64,000 bases of DNA from Stomoxys calcitrans (Eukaryota > Arthropoda > Insecta > Diptera > Muscidae), in contig NC_081552.1 of NCBI RefSeq assembly GCF_963082655.1, positions 128,249,494-128,313,493 of the forward strand, given 5' to 3'. Positions within the stretch are counted from its first letter, which is position 1, and each line of letters starts with the position of its first letter. This document shows positions 1 through 10,758 of the stretch, piece after piece. The translations under genes were made by a program, and so were the position numbers. Under the pieces are notes generated by a model. It saw only the letters and a program-made list of their open reading frames with translations, made no database searches and was not told where the DNA came from.

Positions 1-70
1 TATATTGTTTGGTGCCTATTAAGGAGAATAGAGACCGAGGAAAATGTTGTTTTGTGTTTTTAGTGCTTTT

Positions 71-1257
71 TTATACCCACCACCGAAGGATGGGGGTATA
101 TTCATTATGTCATTCCATTTGCAACACATCGAAATATCCATTTCCGACCCTATAAAGTATACATAATCTTGATCAGCGTAAAAATCTAAGACGATCTAGA
201 CATGTCCGTCCGTCTGTCTGTTAAAATCACGCTACAATCTTTAAAAATAGAGATATTGAGCTAAAATTTAGCACAGGTTCTTTTTTTGTCCATACGCAGG
301 TTAAGTTCGAAGATGGGCTATGGGCTATCCTCCGATTTAGGGTCTTAGGCCCATAAAAGCCATATTCATTATCCGATTTTGCTGAAATTTGGGACAGTCA
401 GTTGTGTTAGACCCACCGACATCCTTCGTCAATTTGGCCCGGATCGGTTTAGATTTGGATATAGCTGCCATATAGACCGATTCTCAGATTTAGGGTCTTA
501 GGCCCATAAAAGCCAAATTTATTATCCGATTTTGCTGAAATTTGGGACAGTGAGTTGTGCTAGGCCCTACTATATCCTTCGTCAATTTGGCCCGGATCGG
601 TCCAGATTTGGATATAACTGTTATATATACCGATCCTCCGATTTTATCCGATTTTGCTACAATTTGGGACAATGAGTTGTCTTAGGCCCTTGATATACTT
701 CTGCAATATGGTACAGATCTGTACAGATTTGGATACAGCTGCCTTATAGACCAATCTCTCGGTTTTAGGTTTTGGGGCCATAAAAGGCGCATTTATTGTC
801 CGATTTCGCTGAAATTTAGGACAGTGCGTTGTGTTAGACTCTTCGACATTTTTCTGCATCTTAGCTCAAATCGGTCCTGATTTGGATATATCTGCCATGT
901 AGACCGATCTCTCGATTTAAAGTCTTGGCCCCATAAAAGGAACATTTATAATCCGATTTCACTGAAAATTGACACATTGACTTATGTTAGCCATTTCGAC
1001 ATCTGTGTCGTATATGGTTCAGATCGCCTAATTTTTAGATATAGCTACTTTAAAGACCAACATTTTGTTATACACAATTGAACAATGAACTGTACTTATT
1101 ACTATTTGGTCCAAATCGAAACATATTTCGATATAACTGCTATGGGACATAAGGTATGCAATTTTCACCGGATTTTGAAGGAAGGTGGTTTACATATATA
1201 CCCGAGGTGGTGGGCATCCAAAGATCGGCCCGGCCGAACTTAACGCCTTTTTACTTG
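71..1257 (+). mobile_element. DINE-1/Helentron-like element, subfamily A, complete
   Basis: Non-autonomous rolling-circle-type repeat. The left (5') end reads TTATACCCACCACCGAAGG and forms a small stem with the following GGGGGTATA. It continues with the DINE-1 signature of flies: 'ccgaccctataaagtatac', 'cttgatcagcg', then the (GTCY)n block gtccgtccgtctgtctgt at about 203-222. The middle is a run of imperfect ~153-bp modules. The right (3') end has a perfect hairpin built on GTTCGGCCC/GGGCCGAAC-type arms (about 1224-1241) and a tail tttttacttg. It encodes no credible protein. The assignment rests on likeness to Drosophila DINE-1 as I know it; the ends are estimated to within a few bases. Confidence 0.8.
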
Positions 1258-1328
1258 TCATATTTCAGCCACTGTCACTTTTCGATTTGTTGTCCGATGG
1301 AAAAGAAATATTTCTTATTTTAACAAGT
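1258..1328. other. Spacer between two tail-to-tail DINE elements
   Basis: About 70 bases of ordinary sequence separate the 3' tails of the plus copy on the left and the minus copy on the right. I see no gene or motif in it. Confidence 0.5.
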
Positions 1329-2954
1329 AACAAGTAAAAAGGCGTTAAGTTCGGCCGGGCCGAACTTTGGATACCCACCACCTCTGATATATATTTGAAC
1401 CACCTTTCCTCAAAATCCGGTGCAAAATTCATACCTTATGCCCCATAGCAGCTATGTTCCGATTTGGACCAGATACTAATAAGTAAAAGTATATAACAAA
1501 ATATTGTTCTTTTTAGTAGTTATATCTAAAAATAAACCGATCTGAACTATATACCACACGGATGTCGAAAAGCATAACATAAGTCAGTGTGTCAAATTTC
1601 AATCGCAATCGGATTAAAAATGCGCCTTTTATGGAGCCAAGACTTTAAATCGAGAGATCGGTTTATATGGCAGCTATATGCAAATCTTGATCGATCTAGA
1701 CCAACTTGAAGAAATATGTGGAGGGGCTTAACTTAACTCTTTGTCCCAAATTTCGGCAACATCGGACAATACATGCGTTTTTTATGGCCCCAAAACCTAA
1801 AACCGAGAGATCGGTGTATATGGCAGCTATATCCAAATCTGGACCGATCTGAGCCAAATTGACGGAGGATGTTGAAGGGCCTTATACAACTCACTGTCCC
1901 AAATTTTCTCAAAATCGGATAATAAATGTGGCTTTTATAGGGCTAAGACCCTAAATTGGAGAATCGGTTTATATGCAGCTATATCCAAATCTGAACCGAT
2001 CTGAGCCATATTGACGGACGATGTCGAAGGGTCTAACACAACTCACTGTCCCAAATTTCAGCAAAATCGCATAATAAATGTAGCTTTTATGGGTCTATGA
2101 CCCTAAATCGGAGGATCGGTCTATATGGTAGCTATATCCAAATCTGAACCGATCTGAGCCGTATTGACGGAAGATGTCGAAGGGCCTAAGACAACTCACT
2201 GTCCCGAATTTTAGCAAAATCGGGTAATAAATGTGGCTTTTATGGGCCTAAGACCCTAAATTGAAGGATCGGTCTATATGGCAGCTATATCCAAATCTGG
2301 ACCGATCTGGGCCAAATTGACGGAGGATGTCGAAGGGCCTAACACAACTCACTGTCCCAAATTTCAGCAAAATCGGATAATAAATGTGGCCTTTATTGGC
2401 CTAAGACCCTAAATCGGCGGATCGGTCTTTATGGGGGCTATATCAAGATATAGTCCGATATAGCCCATCTTCGAACTTAACCTTTATTGGCCTAAGACCC
2501 TAAATCGGCGGATCGGTCTATATGGCAGCTATATCAAAATCTAAACCGATCTGAGCCATATTGACGGAAGATGTCGAAGGGCCTAAGACAACTAACTGTC
2601 CCGAATTTCAGCAAAATCGGATAATAAATGTGGCTTTTATGGGCCCAAGACCCTAAATCGGCGGATCGGTCTATATGGGGGCTATATCAAGATATAGTCC
2701 GATATAGCCCATCTTCGAACTTAACCTGCTTATGGATAAAAAAAGAACCTTTGCTAAATTTCAGCTCAATATCTCTATTTTTGAAGACTGTAGCGTGATT
2801 TCAACAGACAGACGGACGGACATGTCTAGATCGTCTTAGATTTTTACGCTGATCAAGAATATATATACTTTATAGGGTCGGAAATGGATATTTCGATGTG
2901 TTGCAAACGGAATAACAAAATGAATATACCCCCATCCGTCGGTGGTGGGTATAA
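1329..2954 (-). mobile_element. DINE-like element, subfamily A, complete
   Basis: Reverse-strand copy. Read on the plus strand it opens with the 3' tail caagtaaaaaggcgttaagt and hairpin (1329-1370), then about eight imperfect 153-bp modules built on 'atcggtctatatggcagcta', then the (GTCY)n block in reverse (2804-2823), and closes with the 5' terminus ggtggtgggtataa. The module period is exact in places: the 'ggtctatatgg' motif recurs at 2118 and 2271. No protein-coding capacity. It is the first unit of a head-to-tail array running to 9907. Confidence 0.8.
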
Positions 2955-4166
2955 TAAACCGATCTGAACTATATACCACACGGATGTCGAAAAGCGTAAC
3001 ATAAGTCAGTGTGTCAAATTTCAATCGCAATCGGATTAAAAATGCACCTTTTATGGGGCCAAGACTTTAAATCGAGAGATCGGTTTATATGGCAGCTATA
3101 TGCAAATCTTGATCGATCTAGACCAACTTGAAGATATATGTGGAGGGGCATAACTTAACTCTTTGTCCCAAATTTCGGCAACATCGGACAATAAATGCGC
3201 TTTTTATGGCTCCAAAACCTAAAACCGAGAGATCGGTCTATATGGCAGCTATATCCAAATCTGGACCGATCTGAGCCAAATTGACGGAGGATGTTGAAGG
3301 GCCTAATACAACTCACTGTCCCAAATTTTCTCAAAATCGGATAATAAATGTGGCTTTTGTGGGCCTAAGTCCCTAAATTGGAGAATCGGTCTATATGGCA
3401 GCTATATCCAAATCTGAACCGATCTGAGCCATATTGCCGGACGATGTCGAAGGGTCTAACACAACTCAGTGTCCCGAATTTCAGCAAAATCGGATAACAA
3501 ATGTAGCTTTTATGGGTCTATGACCCTAAAGCGGAGGATCGGTCTATATGGCAGCTATATCCAAATCTGAACCGATCTGAGCCGTATTGACGGGGGACGT
3601 CGAAGGGCCTAAGACAACTCACTGTCCCAAATTTCAGCAAAATCGGGTAATTAATGTAGCTTTTATGGGCCTATGACCCTAGATCTGAGGATCGGTTTAT
3701 ATGGCAGCTATATCCAAATCTGGACCGATCTGGGCCAAATTGACGGAGGATGTCGAAGGGCCTAACACAACACCCTAAATCGGCGGATCGGTCTATATGG
3801 GGGCTATATCATGATATAGTCCGATATAGCCCATCTTCGAACTTAACCTTTATTGGCCTAAGACCCTAAATCGGCGGATCGGTCTATATGGGGGCTATAT
3901 CATGATATAGTCCGATATAGCCCATCTTCGAACTTAACCTGCTTATGGATAAAAAAAGAACCTGTGCAAAATTTCAGCTCAATATCTCTATTTTTGAAGA
4001 CTGTAGCGTGATTTCAACAGACAGACGGACGGACATGTCTAGATCGTCTTAGATTTTTACGATGATCAAGAATATATATACTTTATAGGGTCGGAAATGG
4101 ATATTTCGATGTGTTGCAAACGGAATGACAAAATGAATATACCCCCATCCGTCGGTGGTGGGTATT
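2955..4166 (-). mobile_element. DINE-like element, subfamily A, 3'-truncated array unit
   Basis: Second unit of the array. It lacks the hairpin end and starts abruptly at 'aaaccgatctgaactat', directly abutting the 5' terminus of the previous unit with no spacer. It carries 153-bp modules, a reverse GTCY block near 4018-4037 and a standard 5' terminus (ggtggtgggtatt). The same truncation point recurs in the units beginning at 4167 and 7109, so one junction appears to have been copied. Confidence 0.75.
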
Positions 4167-5477
4167 AAACCGATCTGAACTATTTACCACACGGATGTCG
4201 AAAAGCATAACATAAGTCAGTGTGTCAAATTTCAATCGCAATCGGATTAAAAATGCGCCTTTTATGGGGCCAAGACCTTAAATCGAGAGATAGGTTTATA
4301 TAACAGCTATATGCAAATCTTGATCGATCTAGACCAGCTTGAAGAAATATGTGGAGGGGCTTAACTTAACTCTTTGTCCCAAATTTAGGCAACATCGGAC
4401 AATAAATGCGCTTTTTATGGCCCCAAAACCTAAAACCGAGAGATCGGTCTATATGGCAGCTATATCCAAATCTGGACCGATCTGAGCCAAATTGACGGAG
4501 GATGTTAAAGGGCCTAATACAACTCACTGTCCCAAATTTTCTCAAAATCGGATAATAAATGTGGCTTTTATAGGCCTAAGACCCTAAATTGGAGAATCGG
4601 TCTATATGGCAGCTATATCCAAATCTGAACCGATCTGAGCCATATTGACGGACGAACACAACTCACTGTCCCGAATTTCAGCAAAATCGGATAATAAATG
4701 TAGCTTTTATGGGTCTATGACCCTAAATCGGAGGATCGGTCTATATGGCAGCTATATCCAAATCTGAACCGATCTGAGCCATATTGACGGACGAACACAA
4801 CTCACTGTCCCGAATTTCAGCAAAATCGGATAATAAATGTAGCTTTTATGGGTCTATGACCCTAAATCGGAGGATCGGTCTATATGGCAGCTATATCCAA
4901 ATCTGAACCGATCTGAGCCGTATTGACGGACGACGTCGAAGGGCCTAAGACAACTCACTGTCTCAAATTTCAGCAAAATCGTGTAATAACTGTAGCTTTT
5001 ATGGGCCTTTGACCCTAGATCGGAGGATCGGTCTATATGGCAGCTATATCCAAATCTAAACCGAACTGGGCCAAATTGACGGAGGATGTGGAAGGGCCTA
5101 ACACAACTCACTGTCCCGAATTTCAGCAAAACCGGATAATAAATGTGGCTTTTATGGGCCCAAGACCCTAAATCGGCGGATCGGTCTATATGAGGCTAAA
5201 GCAAGATATAGTCCGATATAGCCCATCTTCGAACTTAACCTGCTTATGGATAAAAAAAAGAACCTGTGCAAAATATCAGCTCAATATCTCTATTTTGGAA
5301 GACTGTAGCGTGATTTCAACAGACAGACGGACAGACGGACGGACATGTCTAGATCGTCTTAGATTTTTACGCTGATCAAGAATATATATACTTTATAGGG
5401 TCGGAAATGGATATTTCGATGTGTTGCAAACGGAATGACAAAATGAATATACCCCCATCCGTCGGTGGTGTGTATAA
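4167..5477 (-). mobile_element. DINE-like element, subfamily A, 3'-truncated array unit
   Basis: Third array unit, again beginning at 'aaaccgatctgaactat' without a hairpin. One ~139-bp module is present twice in tandem (the segment starting 'gacgaacaca' at 4651 recurs at 4790), while its later copy at 7109-8280 has it once. The GTCY block near 5320-5343 is expanded by 8 bases (an extra 'ggacagac'). The 5' terminus reads ggtggtgtgtataa. Confidence 0.75.
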
Positions 5478-7108
5478 AAAGGCGTTAAGTTCGGCCGGGC
5501 CGAACTTTGGATACCCACCACCTCGGATATATATGTGAACCACCTTTCCTTAAGATCCGGTGCAAAATTCATACCTTATACCCCATAGCAGCTTTGTTCC
5601 GATTTGGACCAGATACTAATAAGTAAAATTTATTGTTTAATTGTATATAACAAAATATTGTTCTTTTTAGTAGTTATATCTAATAATAAACCGATCTGAA
5701 CTATATACCACACGGATGTCGAAAAGCATAACATAAGTCAGTGTGTCAAATTTCAATCGCAATCGGATTAAAAATGCGCCTTTTATGGGGCCAAGACTTT
5801 AAATCGAGAGATCGGTTTATATGGCAGCTATATGCAAATCTTGATCGATCTAGACCAACTTGAAGATATATGTGGAGGGGCATAACTTAACTCTTTGTCC
5901 CAAATTTCGGCAACATCGGACAATAAATGCGCTTTTTATGGCCCCAAAAACTAAAACCGAGAGATCGGTCTATATGGCAGCTATATCCAAATCTGGACCG
6001 ATCTGAGCCAAATTGACGGAGTATGTTGAAGGGCCTAATACAACTCACTGTCCCAAATTTTCTCAAAATCGGATAATAAATGTGGCTTTTGTGGGCCTAA
6101 GTCCCTAAATTGGAGAATCGGTCTATATGGCAGCTATATCCAAATCTTTACCGATCTGAGCCATATTGCCGGACGATGTCGAAGGGTCTAACACAACTCA
6201 GTGTCCCAAATTTCAGCAAAATCGCATAATAAATGTAGCTTTTATGGGTCTATGACCCTAAATTGGAGAATCGGTCTATATGGCAGCTATATCCAAATCT
6301 GGACCGATCTGAGCCATATTGCCGGACGATGTCGAAGGGTCTAACACAACTCAGTGTCCCAAATTTCAGCAAAATCGGATAATAAATGTAGCTTTTATGG
6401 ATCTATGACCCTAAATCGGAGGATCGGTCTATATGGCAGCTATATCAAAATCTAAACCGATCTGAACCATATTGACGGAAGATGTCGAAGGGCCTAAGAC
6501 AACTCACTGTCCCTAATTTTAGCAAAATCGGGTAATAAATGTGGCTTTTATGGGCCTATGACCCTAGATCTGAGGATCGGTTTATATGGCAGCTATATCC
6601 AAATCTGGACCGATCTGGGCCAAATTGACGGAGGATGTCGAAGGGCCTAACACAACTCACTGTCCCAAATTTCAGCAAAATCAGATAATAAATGTGGCCT
6701 TTATTGGCCTAAGACCCTAAATCGGCGGATCGGTCTATATGGGGGCTATATCATGATATAGTCCGATATAGCCCATCTTCGAACTTAACCTTTATTGGCC
6801 TAAGACCCTAAATCGGCGGATCGGTCTATATGGGGGCTATATCATGATATAGTCCGATATAGCCCATCTTCGAACTTAACCTGCTTATGGATAAAAAAAG
6901 AACCTGTGCAAAATTTCAGCTCAATATCTCTATTTTTGAAGACTGTAGCGTGATTTCAACAGACAGACGGACGGACATGTCTAGATCGTCTTAGATTTTT
7001 ACGATGATCAAGAATATATATACTTTATAGGGTCGGAAATGGATATTTCGATGTGTTGCAAACGGAATGACAAAATGAATATACCCCCATCCGTCGGTGG
7101 TGGGTATT
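5478..7108 (-). mobile_element. DINE-like element, subfamily A, complete array unit
   Basis: Fourth array unit, with a full 3' hairpin end (aaaggcgttaagttcggccg) joined without spacer to the 5' terminus of the preceding unit: a true head-to-tail junction. Modules, a reverse GTCY block (about 6960-6979) and the 5' terminus follow. The stretch from here to about 6560 is repeated almost exactly 2,803 bases downstream. Confidence 0.8.
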
Positions 7109-8280
7109 AAACCGATCTGAACTATTTACCACACGGATGTCGAAAAGCATAACATAAGTCAGTGTGTCAAATTTCAATCGCAATCGGATTAAAAATGCGC
7201 CTTTTATGGGGCCAAGACCTTAAATCGAGAGATAGGTTTATATAGCAGCTATATGCAAATCTTGATCGATCTAGACCAGCTTGAAGAAATATGTGGAGGG
7301 GCTTAACTTAACTCTTTGTCCCAAATTTAGGCAACATCGGACAATAAATGCGCTTTTTATGGCCCCAAAACCTAAAACCGAGAGATCGGTCTATATGGCA
7401 GCTATATCCAAATCTGGACCGATCTGAGCCAAATTGACGGAGGATGTTAAAGGGCCTAATACAACTCACTGTCCCAAATTTTCTCAAAATCGGATAATAA
7501 ATGTGGCTTTTATAGGCCTAAGACCCTAAATTGGAGAATCGGTCTATATGGCAGCTATATCCAAATCTGAACCGATCTGAGCCATATTGACGGACGAACA
7601 CAACTCACTGTCCCGAATTTCAGCAAAATCGGATAATAAATGTAGCTTTTATGGGTCTATGACCCTAAATCGGAGGATCGGTCTATATGGCAGCTATATC
7701 CAAATCTGAACCGATCTGAGCCGTATTGACGGACGACGTCGAAGGGCCTAAGACAACTCACTGTCTCAAATTTCAGCAAAATCGTGTAATAACTGTAGCT
7801 TTTATGGGCCTTTGACCCTAGATCGGAGGATCGGTCTATATGGCAGCTATATCCAAATCTAAACCGAACTGGGCCAAATTGACGGAGGATGTGGAAGGGC
7901 CTAACACAACTCACTGTCCCGAATTTCAGCAAAACCGGATAATAAATGTGGCTTTTATGGGCCCAAGACCCTAAATCGGCGGATCGGTCTATATGAGGCT
8001 AAAGCAAGATATAGTCCGATATAGCCCATCTTCGAACTTAACCTGCTTATGGATAAAAAAAAGAACCTGTGCAAAATATCAGCTCAATATCTCTATTTTG
8101 GAAGACTGTAGCGTGATTTCAACAGACAGACGGACAGACGGACGGACATGTCTAGATCGTCTTAGATTTTTACGCTGATCAAGAATATATATACTTTATA
8201 GGGTCGGAAATGGATATTTCGATGTGTTGCAAACGGAATGACAAAATGAATATACCCCCATCCGTCGGTGGTGTGTATAA
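7109..8280 (-). mobile_element. DINE-like element, subfamily A, duplicated truncated unit
   Basis: Near-identical copy of the unit at 4167-5477, offset 2,942 before and 2,803 after the 139-bp module that differs in copy number. It carries the same extended GTCY block and the same variant terminus ggtggtgtgtataa. This near-identity shows that the array grew by local duplication as well as by transposition. Confidence 0.8.
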
Positions 8281-9907
8281 AAAGGCGTTAAGTTCGGCCG
8301 GGCCGAACTTTGGATACCCACCACCTCGGATATATATGTGAACCACCTTTCCTTAAGATCCGGTGCAAAATTCATACCTTATACCCCATAGCAGCTTTGT
8401 TCCGATTTGGACCAGATACTAATAAGTAAAATTTATTGTTTAATTGTATATAACAAAATATTGTTCTTTTTAGTAGTTATATCTAATAATAAACCGATCT
8501 GAACTATATACCACACGGATGTCGAAAAGCATAACATAAGTCAGTGTGTCAAATTTCAATCGCAATCGGATTAAAAATGCGCCTTTTATGGGGCCAAGAC
8601 TTTAAATCGAGAGATCGGTTTATATGGCAGCTATATGCAAATCTTGATCGATCTAGACCAACTTGAAGATATATGTGGAGGGGCATAACTTAACTCTTTG
8701 TCCCAAATTTCGGCAACATCGGACAATAAATGCGCTTTTTATGGCCCCAAAAACTAAAACCGAGAGATCGGTCTATATGGCAGCTATATCCAAATCTGGA
8801 CCGATCTGAGCCAAATTGACGGAGTATGTTGAAGGGCCTAATACAACTCACTGTCCCAAATTTTCTCAAAATCGGATAATAAATGTGGCTTTTGTGGGCC
8901 TAAGTCCCTAAATTGGAGAATCGGTCTATATGGCAGCTATATCCAAATCTTTACCGATCTGAGCCATATTGCCGGACGATGTCGAAGGGTCTAACACAAC
9001 TCAGTGTCCCAAATTTCAGCAAAATCGCATAATAAATGTAGCTTTTATGGGTCTATGACCCTAAATTGGAGAATCGGTCTATATGGCAGCTATATCCAAA
9101 TCTGGACCGATCTGAGCCATATTGCCGGACGATGTCGAAGGGTCTAACACAACTCAGTGTCCCAAATTTCAGCAAAATCGGATAATAAATGTAGCTTTTA
9201 TGGATCTATGACCCTAAATCGGAGGATCGGTCTATATGGCAGCTATATCAAAATCTAAACCGATCTGAACCATATTGACGGAAGATGTCGAAGGGCCTAA
9301 GACAACTCACTGTCCCTAATTTTAGCAAAATCGGGTAATAAATGTGGCTTTTATGGGCCTAAGACCCTAAATTGGAGGATCGGTCTATATGGCAGCTATA
9401 TCCAAATCTGGACCGATCTGGGCCAAATTGACGGAGGATGTCGAAGGGCACAACTCACTGTCCCAAATTTCAGCAAAATCGGATAATAAGTGTGGCCTTT
9501 ATTGGCCTAAGACCCTAAATCGGCGGATCGGTCTATATGGGGGCTATATCAAGATATAGTCCGATATAGCCCATCTTCGAACTTAACCTTTATTGGCCTA
9601 AGACCCTAAATCGGCGGATCGGTTTATATGGGGGCTATATCAAGATATAGTCCGATGTAGCCCATCTTCGAACTTAACCTGCTTATGGATAAAAAAAGAA
9701 CCTTTGCTAAATTTCAGCTCAATATCTCTATTTTTGAAGACTGTAGCGTGATTTCAACAGACAGACGGACGGACATGTCTAGATCGTCTTAGATTTTTAC
9801 GCTGATCAAGAATATATATACTTTATAGGGTCGGAAATGGATATTTCGATGTGTTGCAAACGGAATAACAAAATGAATATACCCCCATCCGTCGGTGGTG
9901 GGTATAA
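8281..9907 (-). mobile_element. DINE-like element, subfamily A, complete last array unit
   Basis: Last unit of the array, with a full hairpin 3' end joined head-to-tail to the preceding 5' terminus. It matches 5478-6560 at offset 2,803 up to about 9363 and then diverges ('gggcctaagaccctaaattg' here against 'gggcctatgaccctagatct'), marking the edge of the recent duplication. The GTCY block is near 9758-9777 and the 5' terminus ends at 9907. Confidence 0.8.
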
Positions 9908-10419
9908 AAACACTGTAGTGACCTTCGAATGAAGGCAAGAGTCATAGTCCGATGAGAATCAAAAAAGTTATGCCCGTCGCAAACCTTAAATCTACGAAAA
10001 CGCTTTTTTGCATTTGGCGTCATAAAATCACTTAACGAAGTGGCCCTAAAAAATTTAACTTATTTTCGTTTTCCACGGACTCCAAAAAATAGTATAGGCA
10101 CATAGAAACCCCAGCATATTTTTGGTGTAGCACAATGTAATTAATTAACTTATGAAAATTTAAACTTTTAGCTATTATTGTGTCAGTCAATAAAAAATTT
10201 GATAAATTAAGAAATTAAAACTAAAGCTAGAAGAGTATCACATACACAAATTAAAGAGAAATAAATACATGAAGAGTAGACAGAGATCAATTTAGAGATA
10301 TTGTTGCAAAGGTTGATTATTAAGCTATTATCTTTGTGGAACACTGGTTTAAACAGCTCACTCACATTTTGGGTTTTGTTTCACTGTCAAACATCTTCAG
10401 TAAGGTTTATATTTTAACC
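9908..10419. other. Unannotated AT-rich interval
   Basis: About 500 bases between the DINE array and a mariner relic. Short open stretches exist but none has recognisable domain content. I see no repeat or regulatory element. Confidence 0.4.
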
Positions 10420-10560
10420 ATGAATCGTCTTATAACGAACAACGCTTGCAAATTATTGAATTTTATTATCAAAATGCGTGCTCTGTTAAGAAAGTTCATT
10501 GCGAGTTCATATCGAAAAATTGTGTTCGGCGACGAAGCTAATATTGTATTTGGCTTAGGT
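10420..10560 (+). pseudogene. Mariner-type transposase relic, internally deleted
   Basis: The DNA starting at the ATG (10420) matches, with one frameshift, the transposase start found in the foldback elements at 31904 and 52979: Met-Asn-Arg-Leu, then the codons for QRLQIIEFYYQN in a shifted frame. Within about 90 bases it passes straight into 'IVFGDEANIVFGL', the counterpart of the catalytic-core start 'FSDEAHFWLNG'. The helix-turn-helix remainder and the first half of the core are missing. It is a diverged relative of those elements, not a recent copy. The call rests on short motifs only. Confidence 0.5.
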
Positions 10561-10758
10561 AAGTTGAATTGTCGAGTAGGTTAGGTTAGGTTTAAGTGGA
10601 AGTCTGCCATCAGACTCACTTAGACGTTTTCGTCCATTGTGGTACCACAGGAACAGAAGAAGAAAGATACCTTCTAGTTCCTATCGTTGAACCATCCAGA
10701 TCGCTTTAAAAAGCCCAATAACTTGCGAAAGTTTACATCCGCTAAATCAGACAGATTC

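Noticed and set aside
4854..5375. Open frames of 60-90 codons in the DINE array
   Set aside because: They are shadows of the repeat modules, repeated at a 2,803-bp offset, with no domain content; the same applies to frames in 490-3030 and 7657-8178.
1329..9907. Regularly spaced repeats resembling a CRISPR array
   Set aside because: Units are ~153 bp, imperfect throughout, without distinct spacers, and belong to DINE-like elements of a eukaryote.
10578..10592. (TTAGG)n-like tract suggesting an insect telomere repeat
   Set aside because: Only three units, placed at the 3' edge of a LINE; a similar ggttaggtaaggtt stands at the edge of the LINE relic at 33120. Flies lack TTAGG telomeres, so it is more likely part of the LINE 3' end.
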